A stretch of 64,000 nt of DNA from Paraphaeosphaeria minitans (GCA_015832175.1 WJXW01000013.1:1550001-1614000); one strand, 5' to 3'. Shown: positions 11,593 through 24,353, counted from the first letter of the stretch. Program-made: numbers and translations. The notes: generated from the letters alone by a model not told the origin.

Positions 11593-12360
11593 TCATTTTG
11601 CATATCCTTCTTCTATGAGATGCACTTGGTCAACCAGCAACTTCTTCCCAATTTTGGTACGGGCCTCCAACCATTGGATGGCTATTTGCGAGTTAATGAG
11701 AATCAGTAAACTGTTCGTCGCTTAGAGCAACACAGGGGGGAACTTACGGCCATCTGTAATACATTGCTTCTCTTCTCTCATGTGCCCTGACACAGTTTGA
11801 TTGGTCTCTTGTACCACTGTCTTTAACATTGCGTTGCTCTCGTCCAAGATGGCGTCAGGTATGTCCTTTCGGTAGAACATGTCGCAAGCGATAACCTTAC
11901 TTTTCGGAGCGATCCTAACGCAGGCTTGCAGCAACAAACGGTATGCCTCTGCTTCGGCAGCGCGAAATGGTTTCTTGGGAGGAAGATTGTTGGTACCGGA
12001 GACTATGACTCATAGCTTCACATGCCCATGTTGTTCAAGCGGGAGGTACATGCCATCTCCTTTGTCGGAAAGTCGGAAGTTGACGTTCTCGGTCTTGTCA
12101 CCGCCGCAGCCTGCGTTCCACACTGTGCCTGATTCCGCCAGGCGACCAAGATTGGTGGAAGTCCCGGTGGTTTTCAAGCGTTCAAGCATAGAGTTTCCGA
12201 GATATATGACTTTGATCTTGGAAGTGTTCGATAGGTCGGGCTGCGTAGTAAGAGGGTCGTCGCGCGTGTCGCTTGCCTGGCTAGAGGGTGGGCTGTACTT
12301 GGGAACCTCGAAATGCAAGCCCAGCCGTGCATCGAGTTCAGGCCAGTGAACTTCAAGCAT
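11593..12360 (-). pseudogene. SGNH/GDSL hydrolase with one in-frame stop
   Basis: Segments 11748-12360 and 11593-11681 (66-nt GT-AG intron) read as a single SGNH hydrolase of about 234 residues: IKVIYLGNSMLERL (block I nucleophile Ser, here GNS), NAGCGGDKTENV (block II Gly), VSGTNNLPP (block III Asn) and DQVHLIEEGY (block V Asp-His). It is interrupted by TGA at 12010-12012, between HVKL and VIVSGTNN, where relatives in my recollection carry Trp (TGG). No plausible intron removes it. All catalytic blocks are otherwise intact, so the lesion looks recent, unless it is read through or is a sequence error. Role would be ester hydrolysis; substrate unknown. Confidence 0.75.
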
Positions 12361-13436
12361 GGTTCTGTACGAGCGTTCTTTAAACGCGGATAAGGCTCTA
12401 AGCTTTGCTGCGAAGCTTCCTCGGACAGGTCGAGAAATGAAAGCTTCAGCGATGACGTGGGCGCCATGCTCGGCTTGCGCTATGAACCCTTGGGCTCAGC
12501 AGAACACCCGAAGCTATAGAAGGATCCTATGGTATCAGAATGGCTATCTTGCTGGCTGCGTGCGTGCGTGAATTATCGAAGAGTCGGGGCTATAGCAGTG
12601 CGGCAAACGTTGTGTGTACTAAGTCTCTCCATGATATATCATACCGAGACCAGTCTGTGGCTGTGTCGAGCATATTGACCTGTTGAGGTGCTGAAGCTTG
12701 GTATATTTGGGTGGGAACTTCAAGGGCGGCAGCTGGGCTGTGGCTGTGTCCTACGAGTAGGTAGGTACCTACTGAGTCATCCAGCGACACTCCATCTCGA
12801 CACAACTTCCATCAAGAAACTACTGTATTTACCCTGCGCGCATATGAACCTGAGCTACTTTGCTTCTCATTGGTATTGCTGTACAAATCGGGGTAAATCG
12901 TTCGGGACCTGGTGTGAATTGCAGTCCCAAAGTACGTCAAAGTCATGTCTCAAAGACCAGGCAATAGTCGACCACCTAGGGACCACCACTCTCAAATCGA
13001 ATGGTCACATGGCTTGAGAGAGGTCCCTTCTTCATTTAGTAAATACGAAAGAGCGCGGGAAGTGACTACCTTGGGTCGCAAAACATCAGACTACGCGCAG
13101 CTTTCTCCATAGGTCAATCACGCAACACCTCATTTCATTGATACCTCACATATCGCCTAATCCCTGAAACTCGATCTTTTCACGGCCAGCTTCATTCTCG
13201 CCTTTCCCGTCACGCCCACCCACCCTTCTTGCCGCTCCCTCTTTTGAAGCTGGTCGTCTCTTGTCACCTCGCTTTGTTTACTACCACACAGCCATCATCC
13301 TGCCCTAGCGTTTCTTTCCTGCTCAAAGAAACCTTACTTCGCGCGCGCATAAAGACCTTTTCGGCGGCTAAACGTTTCCTTGAGTACCTCTTTGACCAAC
13401 AGATCCGCGCCATCTCTCACGCGAACTAATACTGGT
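12361..13436. other. intergenic and promoter
   Basis: No gene supported. Contains a short palindrome GTAGGTACCTAC near 12760 and a pyrimidine-rich stretch at 13190-13330 upstream of the following gene, as is common in fungal promoters. Confidence 0.4.
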
Positions 13437-16400
13437 ATGGCTGCGAACGTCGTTCAGCAGGCGAAGAAGGCTCCTGAGAAGCTTCCAAATAAAGTAAAAC
13501 CAGGTGTCACAGGAAAGAAGCTCCCTTGGTTGGATGGCCGGTCCTCTATAGCGTCTTCGCCGTTGGAATCGCCCTCGGGACACGCCTCGATCCCAATGCG
13601 CGAGGGGTCGATATCACCATTGTCGAGGCAGCCTACGTTGGCATCCATGGAAATCGACTATGAGCCAGACGGAGGGCCGAGCAATGCCGTCAAAAGGGTG
13701 AAGGAGTCACATGTTCGTTGTGCATCGGCCGCGCGGTTTATACCAACCCCAGTGGGCCCCTCAGAACCAAGGAAGAGACTGTCAATCGTACACAAGAATG
13801 ATTCGGAAGTTTTCTTGGATATTCGTTCCAGGGTGAACAGTTTGGCTCCTGTTCCAGATCACCTTGAGCGCATTGAAACGCCAAATTCGATCCTCAGACC
13901 GGTCCAACATATCGTCCATGCGCCTCCTCCCACATTCATACAAACTGTACAAAGATCGCCCAATCAACCAGTCCCGAGACCCAGCGTTTTCGAGCGCCAC
14001 AGCCATCGGAGGCTCAGTCACACGATCGAGGGCTTGGAAGACCTCGTTGAGGAAGCTGTTATTACGGCTGAGCGTACGGAGCGACCCGAACACGTGGAAC
14101 AGATATACGCAATCATCGAGGATGCGAGCATTGCCATTCAAGACGCGTCTTCGGAGCCCGCTCGACATTTGATGAGAACTTCCTCCCCTTTACAAGTCGC
14201 TATGGAAGAGGTGAGCCAGTTTCCCTCCAGATTGCCAACGCATCTGAAGGCTTTGGAGACCGTTGTGGAACAAATCCACAATATACCCAAAACTCAACTA
14301 CGCAACGTCGAGCAAAGGCAATTAGAGAAGATCGACTGGGCTTACCGCAACGCGAAGGATTTCGAGCATCACCATCAACATTTCCGGTCGTCATCATCGT
14401 CATCTACCTCGTCCATTCCCTCCGACAGACAATATTCCCACGCTAGCTCTCCCAGCGACCTTCTGCAGCTGCTCCCACCTCCACCTATTGCGACGGCTTC
14501 CCGTGATCATGTAGACCATGTGTTGCGCCCAGAAATATCTCGCTCTCACTCCCGAGGTCGATCGCGCCGACGGAGAGGCAGTTTTGACCCTTACCGGAGA
14601 CGCCATTGGCACGATCGTCGAAGCGATGACACAAGATCGCACTCATCGCGCCGACGTTTCCGCCATCACAGATCTTCTGAATTTGACACCTCCTTTTATG
14701 AAGAAAATTCACATGCTGCTGGCAAGCCAGAAAGCATCAGGCGCTATGGCGAAGTGTTGCGTGTGCGAGATGACCATCACCATACCTTTAGTTTGCATCG
14801 CAATCATCACCGGCAACCAGTCGCTAGAAACTGGACAACGGGAAAGAAGCGAATCAGTGCATTCATTGCGTGTGCAAATACAGCAGTCCTAGGCATCATA
14901 GTGGGGATATACGCGAGTTTACTTATATCGACAGACGTATCTGAGCTGACGATCATTACCTAGGCTGGAGAAGTACCTCGAATTCAGTATGTGCTAGCAG
15001 ACGAGCATCACCGTGTGATTCTCGGAAACGTGGCGTAAGTCATTTAATCAATAACATGCGAGCGATATCTAACCAACCTTTCAGCTTGTATTTTGGACTT
15101 GCATTTTCTACGTTCGTATGTTGGCCTCTGCCGCTTCTTCATGGACGCAAACCGTACATCCTCGCCTCTTTGGCTCTGGCGATGCCACTCCAGTTTCCAC
15201 AGGCCCTCGTCATGAGCCAGAAGCGTTCACCGACAGAGCACCGCTGGATCGCCGGTCTGCTTATTGCTCGCGGTTTTACTGGGTTTATTCTTGGCTTTGC
15301 AAACGTGAATTTCATCAGCATTCTACTCGATCTCTTCGGTGCTTCCTTACAGAGTAAGCACCCTCATCAAGAGTTCATGACAGCAAGCGATGTTCGAAGA
15401 CACGGTGGAGGCATGGGCATCTGGCTAGGATTTTGGTCTTGGTGCTGGCTCGGCTCACTCGCTGGAGGCTTTCAAATCGGCGCCGGGATAATCGACTCGT
15501 TGACCCCCGATTGGGGCTTCTACATCACCATCATGATTCTCGCCGGAGCGCTCCTCATCAACGTCATGATGCCTGAAACCCGCCGTTCTGCCTACCGTCG
15601 CTCCGTTACAGAGGTGTATGATCGAGAAGAGAACTACATTACGAGGCGCGTTGCTCGCGGTGAAATCAAACTCCATATTTCCACCGAGGGCCCCAAGTAC
15701 TGGTTCGAAGAAGTGTGGGCTGGCCTCAAACTCTCCACCATGATGCTCTGCCAACCCGGCTTCCTTGCTCTCTCTCTATATCTCGGCTGGATCTACACCC
15801 AGATCGTTCTTGTCATCGTCCTACTCGGCGCACTCCTCTCACGCGATTACAAGTGGCATTCCCAGATGGTCGGCCTCGGAGTCATGTCGATCGCCATTGG
15901 CGCCGTCCTTGCCATACCCTTGACCAAAGCTGGCATCTTCTCTCGCGAGCGCAAAAATGCCTTTCGCACAGATAGTATGACGTTCCAGAAGCAAGTCAGC
16001 TGGTCGAGCCATCTCATCCGCCGATGCATCTTCACCCTCGTGCTCCCACTCATGGGTCTCGCGTACACTGTTTCTTCGGCTAGCCGCCCGAAGCCTTTCA
16101 TGGTACCCATAGTGTTCGCTGGAGCAGTGGGCTTCTTCTCCATCCTCGCGATCGCCGAGTGCTATGGCCTGATCATGGAGACATTCGATACCTGCGATCT
16201 CCAACCTGGTGTAAACACTCGTCACAGACTCCAGAGCATGGCCGTCGAGGACCGCCGCCGGCGCACAAACTACTCCTCCTTCCCGCGCGTTAGTGCTGGT
16301 ATCTTCACCTCACACGCCGTCTCATTTGTCGGCGCGGCCGTGGCTACAGAGGTAGGCGGCATCATGACTCGGCACATTGGCGCGCAGGCCTCGACGGGTG

Positions 16401-16729
16401 TCACGGCGGGGATTCTGCTCTTCCTCACGTTCCTGCTTACCCTTGTGTTGTGGCGCTTCAAGGAAATCCAGGTCATTCCGAACCACACCTTCGGCACAAG
16501 ACGAGATACGGCGGCGTGGCAGGAGTTCAAGGAGTTGGAGAAGGTGGGTAGGGGAGCGGAGTGGAAGGCCGTGGTTATTAGGAATCCGAGTGGGAAGATG
16601 AGGCGGATGAGTGTGCTGGAGCTCGGGGCGTTGAGTCGCTGGACGGAGATCAGGAAGCTTAACTTCTTGATCAAGACGGATGATCGGGCGAGGAAAAGAG
16701 ATGACTGGCATCATGGTGGGAGTTGGTAG
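13437..16729 (+). CDS. MFS transporter with very long N-terminal cytosolic domain
   Basis: Exons 13437-14916, 14971-15034 and 15085-16729 give 1062 residues. The first 480 or so are polar and low-complexity, with Ser-rich tracts, an acidic stretch (EGLEDLVEEAVITAERTE) and an Arg/Ser/His-rich tract (14530-14690), with no catalytic motif. A first span (ISAFIACANTAVLGIIVGIYA) then leads into a 12-span MFS unit: PLPLLHGRKPY, GFILGFANVNFISILLDLFG, MGIWLGFWSWCWLGSLAGG and a PETRRSAYRRS loop. It resembles the fungal DHA1 group often labelled polyamine/drug transporters. The first splice (GTTTAC donor, GGAG acceptor) is the best in-frame choice but the acceptor at 14963 is an alternative. Substrate unknown. 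Confidence 0.85.
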
Positions 16730-17062
16730 GCTTGTACGTTTGCGCAGAGGACGATGTAGGGCTAGCAATGCGAAGAGTGCCAGGAGGCCTTGGTGTAGTG
16801 TGATAGACTGTGCTGTAGGGAGTGTGAAGAATGAGAGCCTGGGTTTCTTTCTGATGGCGGTAACAGAAACGCTTGCGAGATGCAGTGAAGTGTGAACATA
16901 GATTCTCATACCTGTTGTGAACGCCGACAGATGCTACGCTACGCTACGCCATGCCATGCCAATGCACCACCGCCTGACTTCTACTGGAAACAATAAGAAT
17001 GGTCTATCTCATGTATGAACGCCGTCTATGCAGGTTGTGCTTTTAACAGTCCTCGCACTGCG
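16730..17062. other. intergenic between convergent genes
   Basis: Convergent 3' flanks of the MFS gene and lipin. A short tandem array near 16930-16962 alternates GCTAC and GCCAT pentamers. Nothing else seen. Confidence 0.4.
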
Positions 17063-19447
17063 CTAGAGATTTCGTCGCCTAGCGGGGCTTGTTTCAAACT
17101 GATCAGCGAGGCTTGATTGAGGAGTTGGTGTCTGCTCGGTCAATCGCATATCCCGCACCCCCTCAAATAGCCCTTGTGATTCCTTAGTCGGTGTCCGCTG
17201 TTGTACTGCCCTGTCGTCCTCTGAATCGCCCTCTTCTGAGTCCTCGTCCTCCTCGTTATATTCCTCGCCTTTGTCAATCTCGCCCTCCTCATCCTCGTCC
17301 GCGTCCCCGTACTCGTCATCCTCCACACCCTCCAGAATCGAGTCCTCCATGCCCCCGTTTTCATCGACGCTTGCCTGCGTAAGATAGCTTGCTTCTAGAT
17401 CCTCGCCGACCTCGCTTCCCTCTGTGCCCTCGTCCTCGTCCTCATCCTCGTCCTCACTGTCTGTGAAGTTATCGAAGTCGAGCGGACGTTCGCGCCAGTA
17501 GTTGAAGTCTGTGAACTGCTCGCCGCCAGGGGGCACGAGGAGGCCGACAGGGGGAAAGAAGTGGTCTACGATTTCGCGCATGGAAGCGTAACCGGTGCGG
17601 TAGGAGTTGAGGGAGAGGACGTCGAGGGAGACTTCGGCGTTGGAATTGATGGTGAAGATGCGGGTGGATGGGATGTTAACGGAGCGGTAGGAGAGGGCGT
17701 CAGTGAAACGGTTACCGAAGCCGGCGTAGAAGGGCGTCTGGCCGGGGGGCTTGCCGAAGAGGTTCATGATGTCCCGGAGACAGGACATCTTGAACACCTC
17801 TGGCTTGCGCAGGTAGACCTCTCGCCGTAAAGCTGCTATCGTTCGATCTGGGCTCATAATTACGGGCCCTTTGGGTAAACGGTAGCCTTCCTGTACTACG
17901 CCATTCATATATGTTCTTGTCGTGTCTGCCATGCCAACCGAGCGACTTGTCAGGTAGAAGATGTTGTAACCGTTGTTGATGATATCAGTGTATAACTTGG
18001 CCACTCCTTCGTGGGTCCAATCTCGACCGATCATGTTCAGGACGTGGCCTAGAGCGTCCGACTTGGTGATTGTGCCATCGATGTCTGAAATGACGATAGG
18101 GACGTCGTGTTTCCAGTAGAACATGGATGCATTGCACGTTGATTTGTTGACACTGAAGCTGCAAGTATTGGCCCTGTACTATGTCTCAGCAAAATAATTG
18201 ACTAAGGTACCGAGCAACCCACCCTGGCTTCAGGTTCAAAGACTTCAGTTGGTCGCTCGTGAGGCGGAGCGTCTTTGCATAGCTACGAACTTCCCTATGT
18301 CCCTCTGGTGATTTCGGTGGGGAAATTAAGCCAATAGCGCTATCGGAGTCTCTGCGCATGTGTGAAGGAAATTCACCAGATGCGTCGCTCTGGGCATCGT
18401 CGCTATGGTAGCCAGGGTCCGAGACGGCATCCGTTGACCGCAGTGCTTCCTGGTCGAGTGTGAGTGGAGGACTCCAGTGTGGTCAGTAGAATGACTGCAT
18501 ACCTCGCTCAAAGCTGCGATACCTGATCTCTGCATAGCGGCAGCCTTGGATTCTTCACTGCTGTATATCCAGAGGTTCCCATGCTCATCAGCGCCGATCA
18601 AAGCGCCAATATCGTAGTTCCCTTCGAGTTCATCCGAGAGTATTTTCCTAGCAACAACCTCGGCGCGCAAAGCCTCCTGTTCGCTGCTCTTGTAGCCCGT
18701 CATGTCTAACATCAGGTCTCCGCTCTCTGTGACCTTATTCGGAATGTTGGATGTGAAGAGCTTTTTGGAGAGGTTGATGGCACGGGCCATAGCTTCCGTG
18801 GATGACACAGGCGGCGGACTCGTTGAGCGTTTCTGCATGTTCCATGCGGTAGCCTCGTCCCTACTCAGCTTGATCGGCATGTGTTCCTTTTCTTCGAATG
18901 TCTTTGCAAACTGGGCCTTTGCGGAGGGCAAGATCTCGTCGCTGTTGGAGTGGAAAGTCTGCAGACCAGACCAGTCGCCTGACTTGGGCCGTTCTCCAAG
19001 CAAATCGGGACGTGTGACCCGGCCTTGCAGTGTCGAGCGTCTCGCTCCGCTTGTGCCGTCGAGCTCGAGCGGGTCGGGCTCGGAGAGGGCAGGGTCGATG
19101 GGCTCGTGGGCGGGCTTTTGCTCAGGGCTCGCGGCGGGAGAGGCGAGCGGCGAAGTCTGCATGTCTTCGGGGATGGATGCCGTGGTTTCAAAGACGAAGA
19201 AGGCCTCGCCGCCCTCTCCGAGCTTCATGGCATAGTCCTGCTGCTCGCCATTGACCTTGAAGACGACCTTCTTGTCCGAAGGCCGCAGTATCTGGTACTT
19301 TCCGAAGCGGACGTGGAAGGGCGAGCAGGCCAGAGTGCCATCTTCTAGCTCGACGACTATGACATCGATGGCGCCGCTCAGGGTGGCGGGGTTGATCGAG
19401 TTCCAGCCCTTGGACACGCCGCTGGTGAGGGAGCGCACGTAGTTCAT
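17063..19447 (-). CDS. PAH1/ned1 homologue: lipin-type phosphatidate phosphatase
   Basis: Exons 18503-19447, 18223-18449 and 17063-18173 give 760 residues. The N-terminus (MNYVRSLTSGVSKGWNSINP..SGAIDVIVVE..CSPFHVRFGK) is the conserved N-LIP domain with its amphipathic helix. The C-LIP domain starts about residue 385 (LNLKPGANTCSFSVNKS) and carries the HAD catalytic motif DIDGT at 421-425. Lipins dephosphorylate phosphatidate to diacylglycerol at the nuclear/ER membrane, controlling triacylglycerol synthesis and nuclear envelope growth. The last 150 residues are a highly acidic Glu/Asp tail, as in yeast Pah1. Ser/Pro-rich middle regions offer phosphorylation sites. Start ATG 19447 is fixed by the N-LIP sequence. 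Very confident. Confidence 0.96.
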
Positions 19448-19749
19448 GGCTGGCTGGCCCGAGGGCTCTCAGCGGGCGGGCGGGGGAGCTTGATGCAGCG
19501 CTATGGTAGACGTGGGAGTTATTTCTATTGCGTATGGTGTGTAGTTCGCAGACGGAATGAGCACGAGTTTTTCGCTTGTAGCTGCTGCACTGGTTGGTTT
19601 TGCGTACAGCGAGCTGTGTTGGAGCTTCGCGGGCGGCGGGTTCGTTCACAAGCGATTTGTGTTTGGGCTTGCGGGTGCCGGACTGGTATGACGATACAGG
19701 TTTGCGAGGTGTTTGTGTGTGTGTGGACAAGGGCGGCGTCAGGCTGTGC

Positions 19750-20024
19750 GAGGCAGGAGCGAGGCAGGTGCGTACTTTCAAGGCGAGGCAGGTGCGTACT
19801 TTGAAGGCGAGGCAGGTGCGTCCTAGGTGTGAGGCAGGTGCGTCCTAGGTGTGAGGCAGGTGCGTCCTAGGTGTGAGGCAGGTGCGTCCTACGTGGGAGG
19901 CAGGTGCGTCCTACGTGGGAGGGTGTGAGGCAGGTGCGTCCTACGTGGGAGGGTGTGAGGCAGGTGCGTCCTACGTGGGAGGCAGGTCGTACTTTCAAGG
20001 CGAGGCAGGCGCGGCCTAGGTGTG
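19750..20024. repeat. 22-bp minisatellite, about 12 copies
   Basis: The word GAGGCAGG recurs at 19750, 19761, 19785, 19809, 19831, 19853, 19875, 19897, 19927, 19957, 19979 and 20002. The core unit is 22 bp (GAGGCAGGTGCGTCCTAGGT plus two bases). Variants of 24 bp end in ACTTTCAAGGC, and two 30-bp copies carry an extra GAGGGTGT. Flanking copies are the most diverged and central ones identical, as expected of a replication-slippage array. It lies in the divergent promoter region between lipin and the FN3 gene. Confidence 0.92.
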
Positions 20025-20549
20025 AGTCGTCCTTGTAAGGCGATGGACGCGCCGTCGCCCAGGTCACAGATGCACTATCTACCTAATAATATTAAGAGAG
20101 CTGCTCACAACGGCGATTTGCATGTCAGATGTCGGCGCATGCACACGCAGGCCCGGAACCAGCGGGAGGGTGCTTCACCTCGGCCCGGCACGCAAGCATG
20201 CTGCTCTGCGTGTTGTTGCGCTGCACCGCGCCCTCGGAATGCCCCAGGGACGCCCTCGCTCGCTGCATGGCACTGCTCCACCTCCCCAGGCAGACAGCAG
20301 CCACCCGCAGACGCCCCGGGAGCCAGCGCCCGCACAGTCGCTGCGACCTGCCGACCTGCCGACGGCGAGGAGCGATGCGGTCGACTCGCGGCGCTGCAGC
20401 TCTGGCCCAAATCCGCTCTTATCGGCCCGAATCGGCCAAGGCTTACGGCGCATGAGCTTGAAGACGCTGCCGCCTCCACCTCCGCCGCCGCCTCCGCCAA
20501 ACGCACGACACACACACGGTCAGGCCGGCGACGCCTGCAAACCGTCGCC

Positions 20550-23500
20550 ATGTTCCCCGACTCTGCGCAGTCGCTGTACTGGCCCCCGCACGTCGTCCGC
20601 TACAACATGGACACCCTCGTGTTCTTGTCCTCGGGCTGGCTGAAGACGGCCTGCGTGCTGCTCGCCTTGATCTGGTACGTGCCGCCCGCGGCTAGAACAA
20701 AGTCATGCAGGGAAACATGCTCTGACAGCGTGTACATGTAGGGTGGCCTTCCGCGCCTACCGCGTGCTCTCCAAGCCCGTCGAGGAGCTCATCAACCTGC
20801 TCGGCCTCGAGGTCCCCGTTGCGCCCCTCGTTTCGCTTGCCGGCATCAAGGCAGACGGTGTCCTGCTGCACTGGAAACCCCCCGACCAGCGCTCCTCGGT
20901 TGTCAAATATGTCGTACGCATCAATGGAATCGACAGTACGCCCATTCGCTCTACAAGTCTCCGCTGAAGCTCACATCCAACAGTCGGCGATGTCTCGCCC
21001 CAGGAAACCTCCGTCACCATCGAGAACCTACAGCCAGACCACCACTATGTCATCCGCATCGTCACCCTGAACACCGCCAATTTCCAAGCTCCCAGCGTCC
21101 CAATCCGCCTGCGCACCCTCCCCGCAGAGTCCGAGCAGTTCTACGGTAACGCGCCGCATAAGGATATTCGCGATGGTGCGCAGGCAGACGACTACAACCC
21201 GACGCCCATCATCCGACCGAACAAAAATCTAGTCGACTTCATGGCTCCGTCCGTCACCGCCCCCGTCATGACGCGCGAGCACAGCAACAGCGTATCTCGA
21301 CACCGACGCTCCGAACCGGGAAGGCGCAACTCGCCAGCATCCGGGACGGCAGAGCAGGCACGCGCTGCCCAAGAGGCGGCCGACTCGCAGGATACGATCA
21401 AGCAGTTGACGGAGAAGCTCGACAGCCTCAGGCGGGAGTTGGAGGACATGGAGAAGCAGATCCAGGACGAAGAGCAGGAATTTGTGACGCAGAAAGCTTT
21501 GTTGATTGAGAAGCGGGACGAGAAAAAAGCGTCGCTGAAGGAAAAGGAGGATGCTAGTCGCGATCTGAGGAAGGAAGTAGCCACTTTAGAACGTGCAAAC
21601 GCCTCAGCTCAGGCCAAACGATCGAACCAGGAGCGCTTGCTGCAAAAGAAGGAAGCCGAGACAAAAAAACTCAAGGAAGACATGGCCAAATGGGAACGCG
21701 ATTCTAGAGAGCTGCGAGATGCTGCAAAGGTAATACAGCAAGAGCGGACCGAGTACGAGGCCCAGTCGGAGAACCGTATCAAAGAGCTGAGAGGGAAGCA
21801 CGAGGAAGAGCTGCAGATGAACAAAAGTCTCGAGGAGGTCATCCGAGAGAAAGGAACACAGATCAAGACGCTGGAAGAGGAGAGAAAGCTTCTGGAAGAA
21901 GATGAGGACGTGGGCGATGCCCAGGACGGTGCCGAGACAGAAGCTGAGGACCGGAGGTGGATGGAGCTTTACAGCAGCCTCCAGCAACGTTATGCGGACG
22001 CCTGGCAACAATTCAACGAAGCCGAACACATCAACAAGGAGGCTTCCGCGCGGCTGGCTTATCTACAGCAGCGCCGCATGAGCCAGCCGCAGGTCATGTC
22101 CGTCACCGCCCCTGAGTTTGTACCAGCCAGGAGAAACAGTGGAGTACGCTCGCGGCCGCTCAGTATGCGCGAACCGTTGACCTCCGCCAATTTCGGAGGG
22201 TTCATTCCTTCTACTGCAGCACCGTTCAACAGCGGCATTGTCAGCAACTCTCCTCAGTATTCGAACGCAACGCCATACTTCAACCCTGTAAATGGGATGG
22301 CACTCCCCCCGCCAAGCGCTCACGCTTCTTCTTTCTCCCAAGCGGACATTGAGAGTTTGACCGGTGGAGCACCCATGAGTCCTACGGCAGGAGCACTGCT
22401 GCCATCAGGCCTGTTTGGTGATGGAATGACAGACGATGGAATGACCGATGAAGATGACCTGGGGCCTCGGCTTCCATCACTGGACCCATCGCCGAACCTG
22501 CGCCACGTTCTACCCGGCTTAGGAGCACCAGGCACTTCGGAGCAGATTCGAAGCCCCAGCTCACCCGTGTCTGTGCAAAGCCGTTCTCCTTTTGCCAGCC
22601 CCCGCGACAGTGGCGGCCAGTTAGGCTTCTTCCCGAGCAACGAAAACGTCTTGGATAGCGATAGACGGTCGATTCGCTCCACGTCGAGTTCGTTCAAGAA
22701 TCCTCCTACCACGCGATTTGGCAGCCTGTTCGGCTTGCATAGACAACGTGGTAAGACACTTGATCAAGGACCGCCCCTTGGATCCCTGAAGGCGTCGCAG
22801 AGTCAGTCTCTTCCTCGACAGGAGCATGAGGACCTAGATCCTATTGGCACGCGACGTCGACGAGGAAGTCACTCTGGAGGCGCTTGGTACAACGCATTCA
22901 TACCTAGCAAGGCACAGCCGGAAGAGTCTTCGAGTAACCCGAAACACGTGGCTACGCGAAAGCGGGCATTCGACATGTTTGGCACGAAGGGTGACCCTTG
23001 GCTGACCTCTGCATTAGGATCTGAAAGGCCATCTTCACCACGGCAGGGTTCAACCAAGTCCAACGAAGCCAATGTACTGCCAAGACCTAGCACGGAAAGC
23101 CAGACACGCTTCGGATGGTCTGTCGAAGGTTTCAATGCTCGAAGTAGCCCGCTCGGCGTGGATTGGAGTGTCAATAACACCAGTACTTCCTCCTGGTCGC
23201 GCATGCCTTCCCGTCGACCTTCCATCCAACACGGCTCAACAGTGAGCTTGTTGAACGACGAATTGCTTCAGGGCGATATGGCCGACTTCCCTTCTACTAC
23301 ACGCTCTCCCACGCAAGCACCTATCGGCACAAGACCGCAATCATCGGCCTCACATATGGCGCCTTTGGTGCCTCCAACGCCGCCCAAGCAGCTCAATCCG
23401 GACGCTCCGACCTTCACATTCGCTTTCGGAAGCAAGGAAGACAAGGATGCAAAAGCTCAAAAGGCGGCTGAGAAGGCTGAGAGGGCTGCGGAGAAGGAGG

Positions 23501-24087
23501 CAAAGAGAGCAGAGAGGAAGGAAGAGAAAAAGGCCGCCAAAGCGGAGAAGTCGTCTCGCAAACAGTCCACCATCCCTGAAGTCGCGGTATCAGAGCAGTC
23601 AGGTTCACCCGTAGCCGCGCGCTTCTCAAGAGACAACCACTCGTTATCAACTGCAGACTACTCAGAGTCATCTCCACGCGAGTCCCTCGACCAATACAGC
23701 CATCAGACTACCGCGGAACTACATTTGCCCTCTTCTCTCGGAAAGGAGTCTCTGATGCAGAAGCTATCGAGGAAGAGCAGCTCGAGCCAATTCCTACAGT
23801 TTGGCAAGGGCCAAAGGTCGCTGTTCTCCAAGAAGTCGAGCGAGGCGGTTACGCCCGACGAGATGGAGGAAGACGGCGGTGGACTTTCAGTCAGGAGTAC
23901 AGATAGTGCAGGAGCAAGTCCCAGCATTGGCACGCCAAAGGACAAGAGTATTGCACTAAGCTGGAGCTCTATCAAGCGCATAGGCAAGAGGGGTGATAAG
24001 ACGCCCAGTTTGCATGAAAGCGTTGCGAGTGAGACCACGGGAGATGAGGACGAGGAAGCCGAGGGGTTGGGTGTTGCGATTCAGTAA
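20550..24087 (+). CDS. membrane-anchored FN3 / coiled-coil protein
   Basis: Exons 20550-20674, 20742-20935 and 20984-24087 give 1140 residues. A hydrophobic anchor (VFLSSGWLKTACVLLALIW, residues about 25-43) is followed by a fibronectin type III domain (about 60-150: APLVSLAGIKADGVLLHWKPP, YVVRINGID, LQPDHHYVIRIVTLN). A long coiled coil covers roughly 180-340, rich in Glu/Lys/Arg heptads. The middle is Ser/Pro-rich and disordered. A second charged helix, nearly all Lys, Glu and Ala, lies near 735-775 (23430-23560). The family is conserved in filamentous ascomycetes; I do not know an established function. The layout suggests a membrane-tethered scaffold. Arg/Ser motifs offer kinase sites. Confidence 0.88.
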
Positions 24088-24353
24088 ATCAGGCCTGGTC
24101 ATGATAGTCATGGCATATAGCGAGGCGCATAATAAAATCGTGTACAGCTCTCATGCATTTGCGTCATCACCATTGTATGCACTGGTTGATTTCTTGATTT
24201 CTTGATTTCGCCGGTTTCGTGGTTCTCTTTCTTTCAGGTGGCGCTAAGCCAAGCCTCGGGGGTCCGATCGCGACGTTGACCACGGTAGCATCCTCTCACC
24301 ACACGCGGCCCGTAACCTCTCACCTACACCAGCGCCTGCCGCAGCTGCCCATC

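Noticed and set aside
11593..12360. RIP as the cause of the SGNH stop codon
   Set aside because: TGG to TGA implies change at CpC on the other strand, not the CpA context preferred by RIP; a single site proves nothing.
12174..12467. 97-residue minus-strand frame overlapping the SGNH gene
   Set aside because: Out of frame with the conserved SGNH blocks; a shadow.
19750..20024. Regularly spaced repeats resembling a CRISPR array
   Set aside because: Units are contiguous without unique spacers and the DNA is fungal; it is a minisatellite.
20022..20741. 239-residue frame upstream of and overlapping the FN3 gene start
   Set aside because: Only its last part is the real first exon of the FN3 gene; the upstream portion is Pro/Ala/Arg promoter DNA.
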